This document shows positions 7,615 through 19,932 of a stretch of 64,000 bases of DNA, piece by piece. This DNA is from Roseivivax halodurans JCM 10272. Lineage in GTDB: Bacteria > Pseudomonadota > Alphaproteobacteria > Rhodobacterales > Rhodobacteraceae. The notes under the pieces were generated by a model. The model saw only the letters and a list, made by a program, of their open reading frames with translations. It made no database searches and had not been told where the DNA came from. Location of the stretch: contig NZ_JALZ01000003.1 of the NCBI RefSeq assembly GCF_000521785.1, forward strand, positions 1-64,000. Direction: 5' to 3'. Within the stretch, counting starts at the first letter, position 1. Every line of letters starts with the position of its first letter. The position numbers were made by a program, and so were the translations under genes.

Positions 7615-9228
7615 ATGGCCATCACCTCCGCCAACCAGCTGGAGCTTCTGCAGACCGCCGAGGCGGTCGCGCGCGAGAAGATGATCGACCCCTCCCTGGT
7701 CGTCGAAGCCATGGAGGAGAGCCTCGCCCGTGCCGCCAAGAGCCGCTACGGCTCGGAGATGGACATCCGCGTGAAGATCGACCGCCGCACCGGCCGGGCC
7801 AACTTCACCCGCGTCCGCACCGTGGTCGAGGACGAGGAGCTCGAGAACTACCAGGCCGAGCTGACCGTCGAGCAGGCCAAGCAGTATCTCGAGGATCCCA
7901 AGGTCGGCGACCAGTACATCGAGGAAGTCCCTCCGGTTGAGATGGGCCGCATCGCCGCGCAATCGGCCAAGCAGGTGATCCTGCAGAAGGTCCGCGAGGC
8001 CGAGCGCGACCGCCAGTACGAGGAATTCAAGGACCGCGCGGGCACGATCATCAACGGCGTCGTCAAGCGCGAGGAATACGGCAACGTCATCGTCGACATC
8101 GGCCGTGGCGAGGGTATCCTACGCCGCAACGAGAAGATCGGCCGCGAGGCGTACCGCCCGAACGACCGCATCCGCTGCTACATCAAGGACGTCCGCCGCG
8201 AGGCGCGCGGCCCGCAGATCTTCCTCAGCCGCACCGCGCCCGAATTCATGGCCGAGCTCTTCAAGATGGAAGTGCCCGAGATCTACGACGGCATCATCGA
8301 GATCAAGGCGGTCGCCCGCGACCCCGGCAGCCGCGCCAAGATCGGCGTCATCTCCTATGACGGCTCCATCGACCCGGTCGGCGCCTGCGTCGGCATGCGC
8401 GGCTCCCGCGTCCAGGCCGTGGTGAACGAGCTTCAGGGCGAAAAGATCGACATCATCCCGTGGAACGAGGACATGCCGACCTTCCTCGTTAACGCGCTTC
8501 AGCCCGCCGAGGTCACCAAGGTGGTTCTCGACGAGGATGCCGAGCGGATCGAGGTCGTCGTGCCCGACGAGCAGCTCAGCCTCGCCATCGGCCGCCGTGG
8601 CCAGAACGTGCGTCTGGCCAGCCAGCTGACCGGCCTCGACATCGACATCATGACCGAGGAAGAGGAAAGCAAGCGCCGCCAGGCCGAGTTCGAGGAGCGC
8701 ACGAAGCTCTTCATGGACAATCTCGACCTCGACGAGTTCTTCGCGCAGCTTCTGGTCTCGGAGGGCTTCACCACCCTCGAGGAAGTCGCCTATGTTGAGA
8801 TCGACGAGCTGACCGTGATCGATGGCGTCGACGACGACACTGCCGAGGAACTGCAGGCCCGGGCCCGCGACGTGCTCGAGGCGCAGGCCAAGGCGGCGCT
8901 CGACAATGCCCGCGCGCTCGGCGCCGAGGACAGCCTCATTGACTTCGAAGGGCTCACTCCCCAGATGGTGGAGGCGCTCGCGAAGGACGACATCAAGACG
9001 CTCGAGGACTTCGCGACCTGCGCCGACTGGGAGCTTGCCGGCGGGTGGACCACAGTCGACGGCCAGCGCCACAAGGACGACGGCCTGCTCGAACCCTTCG
9101 ATGTCGGCCTCGAGGAAGCGCAGAACATGGTCATGACCGCGCGCGTCCTTCTCGGCTGGGTCGATCCGACCGAAATGGAGCCTGAGGCCGAAGACGACGG
9201 CGAGACCGAAGAGACCGAGGAGGCCTGA
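7615..9228 (+). CDS. nusA: Transcription termination/antitermination protein NusA
   Basis: NusA, the RNA polymerase elongation factor controlling pausing, termination and antitermination. In the 537 residues one sees the N-terminal polymerase-binding domain (1-130), the S1 RNA-binding domain (about 135-200), tandem KH domains ([14 protein letters not shown] near 257-270 and [14 protein letters not shown] near 324-337), two helix-hairpin-helix-like acidic repeats in the C-terminal third, and an acidic tail ending [12 protein letters not shown]. The C-terminal repeats are typical of proteobacterial NusA. GAGGAG lies ahead of the ATG. Operon neighbours are rimP and ylxR. Confidence 0.96.
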   Translation: MAITSANQLELLQTAEAVAREKMIDPSLVVEAMEESLARAAKSRYGSEMDIRVKIDRRTGRANFTRVRTVVEDEELENYQAELTVEQAKQYLEDPKVGDQYIEEVPPVEMGRIAAQSAKQVILQKVREAERDRQYEEFKDRAGTIINGVVKREEYGNVIVDIGRGEGILRRNEKIGREAYRPNDRIRCYIKDVRREARGPQIFLSRTAPEFMAELFKMEVPEIYDGIIEIKAVARDPGSRAKIGVISYDGSIDPVGACVGMRGSRVQAVVNELQGEKIDIIPWNEDMPTFLVNALQPAEVTKVVLDEDAERIEVVVPDEQLSLAIGRRGQNVRLASQLTGLDIDIMTEEEESKRRQAEFEERTKLFMDNLDLDEFFAQLLVSEGFTTLEEVAYVEIDELTVIDGVDDDTAEELQARARDVLEAQAKAALDNARALGAEDSLIDFEGLTPQMVEALAKDDIKTLEDFATCADWELAGGWTTVDGQRHKDDGLLEPFDVGLEEAQNMVMTARVLLGWVDPTEMEPEAEDDGETEETEEA

Positions 9229-9238
9229 CCGGATATCC

Positions 9239-9874
9239 ATGACCCGTGGCGGACGCGACAAGGACAGGGCCGACGGCCCCGAGCGAAAATGCATCGCCAC
9301 GGGCGAGGTGCAGCCGTCGAGCGGCTTGATCCGCTTCGTCGTCGGGCCGGACGCGACCGTGGTGCCGGACATCGCGGGCAAGCTGCCCGGACGCGGGATC
9401 TGGGTCTCGGCGACGCGGGCGGCGCTCGACAAGGCTTCGAAGAAGAACCTCTTCTCGAAGTCCGCCAAGGCGAAGGTTCAGGTGCCTGAAGGTCTTACGG
9501 AGCTCGTCGAGCGCCAGATCGCGGACCGGGTGGTCAACCTGATCTCGCTGTCGCGCAAATCGGGCGACGCGGTCTCGGGCTACGAGAAGGTAAAGGACAT
9601 GCTCCAGAAGGAGGAGGCGCGTGTCCTGATCCAGGCCGAGGACGGATCGACCCGCGGCAAGTCGAAACTCTCGACGCCGCATTTCGGGACCTATATCGGA
9701 TGGCTTACTGCAGACGAGCTCGGGTTGGCCTTCGGACGTGAAACCGTGATACATGCCGCTCTCGGCGCTGGCGGACTCACGAATCGTATTGTAGACGAGG
9801 CCCAACGTCTGAAGGGCCTGCGCATCGGACCGACCGATGCCCAGCGCGGCGGTTCTATCCGCCGGGAAGGATAA
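9239..9874 (+). CDS. YlxR-family (DUF448) RNA-binding protein with a C-terminal L7Ae-like domain
   Basis: Protein of 211 residues sitting in the classical nusA-infB gap. The N-terminal DUF448/YlxR domain is shown by ERKCIATGE (about 15-23) and GRGIWVS (about 51-57). The second half (about 95-185) resembles the L7Ae/L30e ribosomal-protein fold, as in alphaproteobacterial members, with [19 protein letters not shown]. YlxR proteins bind RNA; in Bacillus the homologue affects RNase P. A direct role here is inferred only from conserved position. It starts ten bases after the nusA stop and is followed nine bases later by infB. Confidence 0.88.
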   Translation: MTRGGRDKDRADGPERKCIATGEVQPSSGLIRFVVGPDATVVPDIAGKLPGRGIWVSATRAALDKASKKNLFSKSAKAKVQVPEGLTELVERQIADRVVNLISLSRKSGDAVSGYEKVKDMLQKEEARVLIQAEDGSTRGKSKLSTPHFGTYIGWLTADELGLAFGRETVIHAALGAGGLTNRIVDEAQRLKGLRIGPTDAQRGGSIRREG

Positions 9875-9882
9875 GAGACTTT

Positions 9883-12387
9883 ATGAGCGACCAAGACGGC
9901 AAGAAAACTCTGGGTGTACGTGGCGGCGGCGGCCCCCGTTCGGGGAACGTCAAGCAGAGCTTTAGCCACGGACGCACCAAGAACGTCGTGGTGGAGACCA
10001 AGCGCAAGCGCACCGTGCAGGCGCCGAAACCGGGCACCGGCTCGGGCTCTGGGAAGCAGAGCAACCTCGCGGCCGCGGCCGCCGGGGCGAAGCGTCCTGC
10101 GGGGATCTCCGACGCGGAGATGGAGCGTCGCCTGAAGGCGCTGCAGGCTGCCAAGGCGCGCGAGGCCGACGACGCAGCCAAGCGCGAGGCCGAGGAAAAG
10201 GCCCGCGCCGAAGAGCGCGACCGCATGCGCGCCGAAAAGGAGCAGAAAGAGCGCGAACAGCGCGAAGCGGAAGAGCGCGCCAAGGCCAAGGTCGAAGAGG
10301 AAGAGCGCAAGAAGCGCGAGGAAGCCGACGCCGCCAAGAAGGCCGCGGAAGCTCCGGCGCAGGCTGCGCAGCCCGAACCGGCACAGCAGCCGCGCGGCGG
10401 ACGCGCCGCTCCGAGCAAGCAGCAGGAAGTCCCGCGCAAGACCGAGCGTGAAGGCCGCGGCAAGAGCAAGGGCGACGGCAACCGCCGGACCGGCAAGCTC
10501 ACCGTGAGCCAGGCGCTCTCTGGCGGCGAAGGCGGTCGCCAGAAGTCCATGGCCGCGATGAAGCGCAAGCAGGAGCGTGCGCGCCAGAAAGCGATGGGCG
10601 GTCCCGTCCAGCGCGAGAAGGTGATGCGCGACGTCAGGCTGCCCGAGGCGATCACCGTCGCCGAGCTTGCCAACCGCATGACCGAGCGCGTCGGCGACGT
10701 CGTCAAGGCGCTGATGCAGAACGGCGTGATGGCGACGCAGAACCAGACGATCGACGCCGACACCGCCGAGCTCATCATCGAGGAATTCGGCCATACCGTC
10801 GTCCGTGTCTCGGACGCGGATGTCGAGGACGTCATCGCGACGATCGAGGACAAGGCCGAGGACCTCAAGCCGCGGGCCCCGATCATCACGATCATGGGCC
10901 ACGTCGACCACGGCAAGACCTCGCTGCTCGACGCGATCCGCAAGACCAAGGTTGTCTCGGGCGAGGCGGGCGGGATCACCCAGCATATCGGCGCCTACCA
11001 GGTGCCCGATCCCTCGACGGGTGCGACGCTGACTTTCCTCGACACCCCGGGCCACGCGGCCTTCACCTCGATGCGCTCGCGCGGTGCTCAGGTGACGGAC
11101 ATCGTGGTTCTGGTGGTCGCCGCGGACGATGCCGTCATGCCGCAGACGATCGAGGCGATCAATCACGCCAAGGCGGCGAAGGTCCCGATGATCGTCGCGA
11201 TCAACAAGTGCGACAAGCCCGAGGCGAACCCCACGAAGGTGCGCACCGATCTTCTCCAGCACGAGATCGTGGTCGAGGAAATGTCGGGCGACGTGCAGGA
11301 CATCGAGGTCTCCGCGCTCAGCGGCAAGGGTCTTCCCGACCTGCTCGAAGCCATCGCGCTGCAGGCCGAGATCCTTGAGCTCAAAGCCAACCCCGACCGT
11401 GCCGCCGAAGGCGCCGTGATCGAGGCCCAGCTCGACGTCGGCCGTGGCCCCGTCGCCACTGTCCTCGTTCAGAAGGGTACCCTGAAGCAGGGCGACATTT
11501 TCGTCGTCGGCGAGCAGTGGGGCAAGGTCCGCGCGATGGAGAACGATCAGGGTCAGCGCGTGAAGGAAGCCGGGCCCTCGGTTCCTGTCGAGGTGCTGGG
11601 TCTCAACGGCACGCCCGAGGCGGGCGACGTCCTGAACGTCGTATCGACCGAGGCACAGGCCCGCGAGATCGCCGAGTACCGCCAGCAGGCCGCCAAGGAC
11701 AAGCGTGCCGCGGCCGGTGCCGCGACGACGCTCGAAGCGTTGATGCAGAAGGCCAAGGAAGACGAGAACGTGGCGGAACTGCCGGTCCTCGTGAAGGCCG
11801 ACGTGCAGGGTTCCGCCGAAGCGATCGTCCAGGCGCTCGAAAAGGTCGGCAACGACGAGGTCCGCGTGCGTGTCCTGCACTACGGTGTGGGCGCCATCAC
11901 CGAGACCGACGTGGGCCTCGCGGAAGCGTCGAACGCGCCGATCCTCGGCTTCAACGTCCGTGCCAATGCCTCGGCCCGCAACAGCGCCAACCAGAAGGGC
12001 GTGGAGCTGCGCTACTACAGCGTGATCTACGACCTCGTGGACGACGTGAAGAAGGCGGCGTCGGGTCTCCTCTCGGCCGAGGTTCGCGAGAACTTCATCG
12101 GCTACGCCAAGATCCTCGAGACCTTCCGCGTCTCGGGCGTCGGCACCGTGGCGGGCTGCCTCGTCACCGAGGGTGTTGCACGCCGCTCCGCCGGGGTGCG
12201 CCTCCTGCGCGACGACGTGGTGATCCACGAAGGCACGCTGAAGACGCTCAAGCGCTTCAAGGACGAGGTGGCGGAAGTCATCTCCGGCCAGGAATGCGGC
12301 ATGGCGTTCGAGAACTACGACGATGTCCGCAAGGACGACGTCATCGAGATCTTCACCCGTCAGGAGATCGAGCGCACGCTCGAGTGA
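9883..12387 (+). CDS. infB: Translation initiation factor IF-2
   Basis: GTPase that places fMet-tRNA on the 30S subunit and promotes subunit joining. The 834-residue protein has a basic N-terminal tail, then a long charged helical stretch (about 80-160, rich in Lys/Arg/Glu/Ala; likely coiled coil), an IF2-N domain (about 245-310) and the G domain with GHVDHGKTS (about 339-347), DTPGHAA (about 386-392) and NKCD. Domains II, III and IV follow to the C-terminus. Length and order are normal for proteobacterial IF-2. Last gene of the operon, followed by a clear terminator. Confidence 0.97.
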   Translation: MSDQDGKKTLGVRGGGGPRSGNVKQSFSHGRTKNVVVETKRKRTVQAPKPGTGSGSGKQSNLAAAAAGAKRPAGISDAEMERRLKALQAAKAREADDAAKREAEEKARAEERDRMRAEKEQKEREQREAEERAKAKVEEEERKKREEADAAKKAAEAPAQAAQPEPAQQPRGGRAAPSKQQEVPRKTEREGRGKSKGDGNRRTGKLTVSQALSGGEGGRQKSMAAMKRKQERARQKAMGGPVQREKVMRDVRLPEAITVAELANRMTERVGDVVKALMQNGVMATQNQTIDADTAELIIEEFGHTVVRVSDADVEDVIATIEDKAEDLKPRAPIITIMGHVDHGKTSLLDAIRKTKVVSGEAGGITQHIGAYQVPDPSTGATLTFLDTPGHAAFTSMRSRGAQVTDIVVLVVAADDAVMPQTIEAINHAKAAKVPMIVAINKCDKPEANPTKVRTDLLQHEIVVEEMSGDVQDIEVSALSGKGLPDLLEAIALQAEILELKANPDRAAEGAVIEAQLDVGRGPVATVLVQKGTLKQGDIFVVGEQWGKVRAMENDQGQRVKEAGPSVPVEVLGLNGTPEAGDVLNVVSTEAQAREIAEYRQQAAKDKRAAAGAATTLEALMQKAKEDENVAELPVLVKADVQGSAEAIVQALEKVGNDEVRVRVLHYGVGAITETDVGLAEASNAPILGFNVRANASARNSANQKGVELRYYSVIYDLVDDVKKAASGLLSAEVRENFIGYAKILETFRVSGVGTVAGCLVTEGVARRSAGVRLLRDDVVIHEGTLKTLKRFKDEVAEVISGQECGMAFENYDDVRKDDVIEIFTRQEIERTLE

Positions 12388-12417
12388 TCCGACGTGGGTA
12401 AGACTTGATACGAGATC

Positions 12418-12446
12418 GGGGAGGCTGTCGCGGCCTCCCCTTGTTT
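12418..12446 (+). terminator. Rho-independent terminator after infB
   Basis: GGGGAGGC (12418-12425), 7-base loop, GCCTCCCC (12433-12440), then TTGTTT. The hairpin also lies downstream of the convergent small gene and could end its transcript. Confidence 0.85.
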
Positions 12447-12468
12447 ATGCGCCGTGGCGAGGCTCCGG

Positions 12469-12597
12469 TCAGGCGATCACGGATCTTCCGACGAAGAGTT
12501 TCTTGCCCACTCGGACCACCACGCGCCCATCGGGCAGGTTGCGTTCGAAGACGCCCTGGACCGAGCTGTAGGATCCCACGAGGATTGTCCTGAGCAT
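12469..12597 (-). CDS. Small protein of 42 residues, unrecognised
   Basis: A 42-codon frame read against infB, beginning MLRTILVGSYSSVQGVF and ending with ...VGRSVIA before TGA. Support that it is real: a near-perfect Shine-Dalgarno GGAGGAGA six bases before the ATG; a TTGGCC-N17-TAAGAT promoter giving a leader of about 27 bases; and a low-complexity-free, beta-prone composition (alternating hydrophobic and basic residues, RVVVRVGKKLFVG). No cysteine, signal peptide or membrane segment. I do not recognise a family with certainty; it resembles small conserved hypothetical proteins I associate with roseobacters. Function unknown. Confidence 0.65.
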   Translation of the reverse strand: MLRTILVGSYSSVQGVFERNLPDGRVVVRVGKKLFVGRSVIA

Positions 12598-12630
12598 CCG
12601 AAATCTCCTCCGATAGATGCCGACAACTGC

Positions 12631-12659
12631 ATCTTATCCGGAAACAATGCCCGGGCCAA
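12631..12659 (-). promoter_or_regulatory. Predicted promoter of the 42-residue small gene
   Basis: On the minus strand TTGGCC (12659-12654), 17 bases, TAAGAT (12636-12631). Transcription would begin near 12624, 27 bases before the ATG. The rest of 12598-12690 shows only the 3' end of mutT's downstream region. Confidence 0.5.
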
Positions 12660-12690
12660 TTGTCTCAAGGTCCCATGCTGGCGACCGAGG

Positions 12691-13089
12691 TCAGAGCCAG
12701 TCGCGCAGGATCGGTACAAGCGGAATGTCCGCTTCGGGCATGGGATAGCTGGAGAGGTCCCGCGCATGCACCCATTTGAGCGCCTGCCCCTCGCGGCTCT
12801 GGGGAATGCCCTCCCACTTGCGACAGGCGTAAAGCGGCATGAGCAAGTGGAAATTCTCGTAGGAATGCGAGGCGAAGGTCAGCGGCGCAAGGCAGCTCTG
12901 CCACGTACCGATCCCGAGTTCCTCGTGCAGTTCGCGGATGAGCGCGGCTTCGGGCGTCTCGTCGGTCTCGACCTTGCCTCCGGGGAATTCCCAGAGGCCC
13001 GCCATCGACTTGCCTTCCGGCCGCTGAGCGAGAAGCACGCGGCCATCGACGTCGATCAGGGCCACGGCAGACACGAGAACAGTCTTCAT
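12691..13089 (-). CDS. mutT: (Deoxy)nucleoside triphosphate pyrophosphohydrolase, MutT family
   Basis: Nudix hydrolase, probably 8-oxo-dGTP diphosphatase that cleans oxidised nucleotides. The 132-residue protein has the Nudix box at 37-59 (GG...ET..EAALIRELHEELGI), and the WEFPGGK lead-in and REL-EELG helix typical of MutT. The conserved C-terminal 'ALKWVHARDLSSYPMPEAD...' matches the MutT pattern in which Asn/Asp residues recognise the purine. The ATG at 13089 opens the first beta strand; an in-frame extension of 13 residues lacks similarity. It is downstream of argJ on the same strand with a GC-rich hairpin (13104-13126) between them. Confidence 0.88.
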   Translation of the reverse strand: MKTVLVSAVALIDVDGRVLLAQRPEGKSMAGLWEFPGGKVETDETPEAALIRELHEELGIGTWQSCLAPLTFASHSYENFHLLMPLYACRKWEGIPQSREGQALKWVHARDLSSYPMPEADIPLVPILRDWL

Positions 13090-13156
13090 CGAGTCCCATG
13101 CGCGGGGCACGCGCCACGCGCGCCCCACCCTTCTTTCGCGGGTCCGAAATGTCCCG

Positions 13157-14386
13157 TCACGAGCGGTAATCGGCGTTGATGGCGATGTAGCCGTGCGTCA
13201 GATCGCAGGTCCAGACCGTCGCCCGGCCCTCGCCGAGGCCAAGATCGACGCCGATGGTGATCTCTGGCTTCTGCATCTGCGCTGCGCCCATCTCTTCGCG
13301 GTAGCTTTCCGCGACCCAGCCGTGCTCGGCGACCGGCACGTCGCCGAACCGGATCGACAGGCGGTCCCGATCGGCCGCGGCCCCGGACTTTCCGATCGCC
13401 ATGACGATCCGGCCCCAGTTCGGGTCCTCGCCGGCGATCGCGGTCTTCACCAGCGGCGAATTTGCGATGGCCATGGCGTGGGTCCGCGCATCATCGTCCG
13501 ATTCGGCTCCGGTCACCTCCACGGTCACGAACTTGGTCGCGCCCTCGCCGTCCTTGACCACCTGATGCGCCAGATCGCGGAAGACCTCCTCGAGCGCGCC
13601 CGCAAACGCTGTATCTTCCGCGGTGACCTCCACGCCCGATGCGCCCGTCGCTCCCATCAGGAGCGTGTCCGAGGTCGAGGTGTCGCTGTCGACGGTGATG
13701 CAGTTGAAGGTCCTGTCCGCCGCCGCGCTCACCAGCGACTGGAGGTCGTCGCGGCGCATGGCGGCATCGGTGAAGACGTAGACAAGCATCGTCGCCATGT
13801 CCGGCGCGACCATGCCCGACCCCTTGGCAATGCCCGCGATGGTGACGTCGCCGCCGTTCACGTGCACCTTGGCCGACGCTCCCTTGGGGAAGGTATCGGT
13901 GGTCATGATCGCATGGGCCGCGTCCGCGATGCCGCCCTCGTCGAGAGCCCCGGTGAGTTCCTCGACCTTGGCGACGATGCGCGCATGGGGCAGCCGTTCG
14001 CCGATCACTCCGGTCGACGACGTGAAGACCCGCTCGGAGGGCAGATCCATCGCCGCTGCCACTGCCTCGGTGACCGCGGTCACCGATTCGTCTCCGGCGC
14101 GCCCGGTAAAGGCGTTGGCGTTGCCCGAATTGACGAGGATCGCCGCGCCGTCATCGCTCTCCATCGCGATCTTGCGCTGGCAGTCGAGGACGGGGGCGGC
14201 ACGGGTGGTGGAGCGCGTGAAGACGCCCGCCACGACGGAACCCGGCGCCAGCTGGGCCAGCATGACGTCGGTGCGCCCGGCGTAGCGCACGCCTGCCGCC
14301 GCGGTGGCGAAGCGGACCCCCCGGATCACGGGCAGGTCCGGGAAACGCTCCGGCGCGAGCGGCGAGCGCTCGGTGATCTTGGCCAA
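13157..14386 (-). CDS. argJ: Bifunctional glutamate N-acetyltransferase / amino-acid acetyltransferase ArgJ
   Basis: ArgJ transfers acetyl from N-acetylornithine to glutamate (cyclic arginine pathway) and may also use acetyl-CoA. The 409-residue precursor self-cleaves at the ATML motif: Ala198-Thr199, where Thr199 becomes the N-terminal nucleophile of the beta chain. KGSGMVAPDMATML surrounds the site, and the oxyanion-hole Thr pair is in 'FTSSTGVIGE' (121-130). Length is normal. It begins two bases after the parvulin gene ends, so both share a transcript. Confidence 0.95.
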   Translation of the reverse strand: MAKITERSPLAPERFPDLPVIRGVRFATAAAGVRYAGRTDVMLAQLAPGSVVAGVFTRSTTRAAPVLDCQRKIAMESDDGAAILVNSGNANAFTGRAGDESVTAVTEAVAAAMDLPSERVFTSSTGVIGERLPHARIVAKVEELTGALDEGGIADAAHAIMTTDTFPKGASAKVHVNGGDVTIAGIAKGSGMVAPDMATMLVYVFTDAAMRRDDLQSLVSAAADRTFNCITVDSDTSTSDTLLMGATGASGVEVTAEDTAFAGALEEVFRDLAHQVVKDGEGATKFVTVEVTGAESDDDARTHAMAIANSPLVKTAIAGEDPNWGRIVMAIGKSGAAADRDRLSIRFGDVPVAEHGWVAESYREEMGAAQMQKPEITIGVDLGLGEGRATVWTCDLTHGYIAINADYRS

Positions 14387-14388
14387 GA

Positions 14389-15315
14389 TCAGTTCTCCAG
14401 AAGGTCGGTGCGCGACAGGGCGGCGGGGTCGGCGCCTTCGGTCTTCTGCACCTCGGCCGCTTCGACCAGCTCCTGGATGCGGGTCTGCATCGCCTGGGTT
14501 TGCAGCTCCTGCTCGATCTGGGGACGGACCTCCTCGAGAGCGGGCGCCTCCTTCTGGCGGGTCTCGTTGAGCTGGATCACGTGCCAGCCGAACTGGGTCT
14601 GCACCGGATCGGAGATCTCGCCGGCTTCAAGCCCGGCCACCGCCTCTTCGAAGGGCGCGACCATCTGGCCTGCCGAGAACCAGCCGAGCGCACCGCCGTT
14701 CGGACCGGACGGCCCGGTCGAGCGCTCCTGCGCGAGCGTGGCGAAATCGGCGCCGCCCTCCAACTCCGACACGATCTCCTGCGCCTCTTCCTCGGTTTCG
14801 ACGAGGATGTGGGCGGCGTTGTATTCCTCGCCCTGGCCGCCTTCGGCGTATTGCGCGTCGTAGGCCGCCTGCACGTCCTCCTCGGAGACGAGCTCCGCGC
14901 CCATCGCATTGACGGCCTCGGATGCGACCAGAGCACGGCGTTCGTTGTCTAGGGCGAGCGTGACGCGCTCGGTCTCTTCGGCCATGTCGGACTGGGCCAG
15001 CACTTCCTGCTGGATCAGCTGGTCGAGAATGCCTTCGTAGAGAACGTTTTCCGGAAGCTGGCGGTACTGCTCGGGCAGGCCGCCGCGCACCATCAGCATG
15101 TGCCCGAGGGTGATCTCCGTCCCATTGACGGTCGCGACGACGGTGTCGAGGCTGGCATCGGGCGCGGCCTCGGTGGCGGACTGCTCGGTGCTTTCGGTCG
15201 CGGTGGAGGCCTGCCCCTCGGCGGCCTCGTCCTGCGCCAGCGCGGGGCCGGCAAGAAGCGCGGCGATCACGGGCGTCGCGAGGCGGAGGGCGGGACGGAT
15301 GGCGCGGTCGGTCAT
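14389..15315 (-). CDS. Periplasmic parvulin-type peptidyl-prolyl isomerase
   Basis: Exported foldase of 308 residues. A signal peptide (about 1-28, ...LLAGPALAQ) is followed by an Ala/Thr/Ser/Glu-rich linker, an N-terminal helical SurA/PrsA-like segment (about 55-150), and one parvulin domain (about 165-250) with AAHILVETEEEA, GGALGWFSAGQMVAPFEEA and FGWHVIQL. It should catalyse proline cis-trans isomerisation and help fold envelope proteins. GGAG precedes the start. It is divergent from secA, an apt neighbour for an export-linked foldase, and is followed by argJ. Confidence 0.9.
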   Translation of the reverse strand: MTDRAIRPALRLATPVIAALLAGPALAQDEAAEGQASTATESTEQSATEAAPDASLDTVVATVNGTEITLGHMLMVRGGLPEQYRQLPENVLYEGILDQLIQQEVLAQSDMAEETERVTLALDNERRALVASEAVNAMGAELVSEEDVQAAYDAQYAEGGQGEEYNAAHILVETEEEAQEIVSELEGGADFATLAQERSTGPSGPNGGALGWFSAGQMVAPFEEAVAGLEAGEISDPVQTQFGWHVIQLNETRQKEAPALEEVRPQIEQELQTQAMQTRIQELVEAAEVQKTEGADPAALSRTDLLEN

Positions 15316-15353
15316 GCGGTCGGTCTCCTCGTGCCGCCCCTCCCGAGGCGGCG

Positions 15354-15382
15354 TTGACTATTGAAGAAGCGGCCCTTATCTC
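15354..15382 (+). promoter_or_regulatory. Predicted sigma70 promoter of secA
   Basis: TTGACT (15354-15359), 17 bases, TATCTC (15377-15382). It gives a leader of about 98 bases for secA. Confidence 0.6.
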
Positions 15383-15486
15383 CGCGGATGGCGGCGCGAG
15401 CCGGTCGTTCCCCCGTGTGATATGGGCTGTGTGCGAGACGGGCAAGCCGATGCCGCACACGAAGTTGCAAGAGGCAGAGAGGCCCA

Positions 15487-18219
<2,733 letters not shown>

Positions 18220-18269
18220 CGGCGCGGTCGACCGTCCTCCGCGTATCGCCCTGCCGCGCCGGGATGCCG

Positions 18270-18310
18270 CGACCGACGATCGGGTGTTGAAAAACCCGGT
18301 CGGACTACGG
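18270..18310 (+). terminator. Hairpin between secA and the PstS-like/OmpA gene
   Basis: CCGAC and CGGGT pair with ACCCG and GTCGG around a GTTGAAAA loop, with a small bulge. There is no following T-run, so termination is uncertain. Confidence 0.35.
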
Positions 18311-18351
18311 AAGATCCGGGCGGATCGGGACGAGGCCAGCGAGATCGACAC

Positions 18352-19914
18352 ATGAGACAGATACGTGCGGCGATCCTCGCCGCACTTTTTCTTTCGGTGC
18401 AGGGGGCCGGACCCGTGGCGGCGCAGGAGGTCACCCTTACCTCGCGCGACGGGGCGGTGTCGCTGTCAGGTGAGCTTCTGGGTTTCGACGGCCAGTTCTA
18501 CCGGCTGCGCACAATCTACGGCGAGCTCACGGTCGACGGTACGAAGGTGCTCTGCGAGGGGGACAGCTGCCCCTCGATCGACGAGTTCGTCGCCGAACTC
18601 ACGGTCTCCGGCTCGACCTCCGCGAATCAGGTCCTGATGCCTGCCCTTCTTAAGGCCTTCGCCCTGCGGCGCGGGTTCGACGTGAGCGAGACAAGTCTCG
18701 ACGAGCGCAGTGTCCTGTTCGAGTTGACAGATCCCGGCGAGGACCGCGTCGTCGGTCGCTTCACCTTCCGAGCAGGCAGTACCGACGAAGGATTTGCCGA
18801 TCTGCTGGCCTCGGAAGCCGACATCGTCCTCGCCCGGCGGGAGATCCGAGAGGACGAGATCGACCGCGGCCGCGCCGCGGGGCTCGGAGTGCTGGACGAG
18901 GCCAATCGCAGCCGCATGCTCGCGCTCGACGCCTTAGTGCCGGTGGTCGCGCCCGCGAACGCCGTGTCCGGGGTCTCCTTGCGCGACCTCGCCGGGATCC
19001 TCGGTGGCGATGTCACGTCGTGGGAGGAGCTGGGCGGCCCGGCGGCTCCGATCGCTCTGCACGTTCTCGATGACGACTCCGGCCTCACGCAGGGCCTCGT
19101 CGACCGGCTCCTCGGGCCGAGCGGAGGCGTGCTGCCGCCGATGGCTGTCCGGCACCCGACGAACGCCTCGCTCGCCGGTGCGGTGGCATCCGATCCCTTC
19201 GCGCTCGGCATCGCGAGCTATTCCGGCACCGGCAATACCCGGATGCTTCCCGTGTCCGGCCCCTGCGGGTTCGTGCTCACCGCGACGCGGCGCAGCGTGA
19301 AGACGGAGGATTATCCGCTCACCGCGCCGATCTTCCTCTACCTCCCTGCCCGCCGGCTTCCTGAGCTCGCCCGTGAATTCCTCGCCTTCACCCGTTCGGA
19401 GCCCGCACAGATCGTCATCCGCCGCGCCGGCTTCGTCGACCAGGCGCCGGAGGAGGTGCCGATCGACCGTCAGGGCGACCGTTTCGCGAATGCGATCTCC
19501 GTGGCACCGGGCGAGGCGGGACTGCGCGAGCTGAAGCGCATGGTGGCGACGCTGAGGCCGATGCAGCGGCTCTCCACGTCGTTCCGTTTCGAGCCGGGAT
19601 CGGCGCGCCTCGATGCGCAGTCGCGCTCGAACGTCTACCAGCTCGCCCATGCGATCGAGACGGGCCTTTACGATGCGCGCCGGCTCGTCTTCGTCGGATT
19701 TTCCGACGGGGTCGGCTCCGCGGCCGCGAATCTCGACATTGCGCGCGAGAGAGCGGCGGCGGTAATGGGCGCGGTGATCCGCGCGGCGGAAACGGCGGAT
19801 CTCGCGCGGGTCACGATCTCGTCCGAGGCCTTCGGTGAGGCCATGCCAATGGCCTGTGACGCGACCGAATGGGGCCGCGGTGTGAACCGCCGCGTCGAGG
19901 TCTGGGTCCGCTGA
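18352..19914 (+). CDS. Fusion of a PstS-like substrate-binding domain and an OmpA-like peptidoglycan-binding domain
   Basis: Exported protein of 520 residues. Signal peptide 1-24 (...GAGPVAAQ). Residues about 60-350 look like a phosphate-binding-protein (PBP_like_2) fold: 'TVSGSTSANQVLMPALLKAFALRRG' type opening, 'DALVPVVAPANAVSGVSLRDLAGILGG', 'HPTNASLAGAVASDPFALGIASYS'. The C-terminal 120 residues form an OmpA/MotB-type domain (FRFEPGSARLDAQSRSNV, then AMPMACDATEWGRGVNRRVEVWV), which would hold it on peptidoglycan. It might present a bound anion at the cell wall. No pst transporter genes are adjacent. A cysteine pair near residues 64 and 69 could form a disulfide. Confidence 0.8.
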   Translation: MRQIRAAILAALFLSVQGAGPVAAQEVTLTSRDGAVSLSGELLGFDGQFYRLRTIYGELTVDGTKVLCEGDSCPSIDEFVAELTVSGSTSANQVLMPALLKAFALRRGFDVSETSLDERSVLFELTDPGEDRVVGRFTFRAGSTDEGFADLLASEADIVLARREIREDEIDRGRAAGLGVLDEANRSRMLALDALVPVVAPANAVSGVSLRDLAGILGGDVTSWEELGGPAAPIALHVLDDDSGLTQGLVDRLLGPSGGVLPPMAVRHPTNASLAGAVASDPFALGIASYSGTGNTRMLPVSGPCGFVLTATRRSVKTEDYPLTAPIFLYLPARRLPELAREFLAFTRSEPAQIVIRRAGFVDQAPEEVPIDRQGDRFANAISVAPGEAGLRELKRMVATLRPMQRLSTSFRFEPGSARLDAQSRSNVYQLAHAIETGLYDARRLVFVGFSDGVGSAAANLDIARERAAAVMGAVIRAAETADLARVTISSEAFGEAMPMACDATEWGRGVNRRVEVWVR

Positions 19915-19932
19915 GCTGCCCTTCGGGCTCAG
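19911..19932. terminator. Hairpin spanning convergent stop codons with UUCG loop
   Basis: CTGAGC (19911-19916) pairs with GCTCAG (19927-19932), with a CCTTCGG core in the loop. Each arm includes the TGA of one of the two convergent genes. No T-run. Confidence 0.4.

Noticed and set aside
9691-12228. 845-codon minus-strand frame across infB
   Set aside because: Shadow of infB; composition is biased and no motif is present.
13104-13126. GC-rich hairpin between argJ and mutT as a terminator
   Set aside because: No T-run and imperfect arms; kept only as a remark in the mutT entry.
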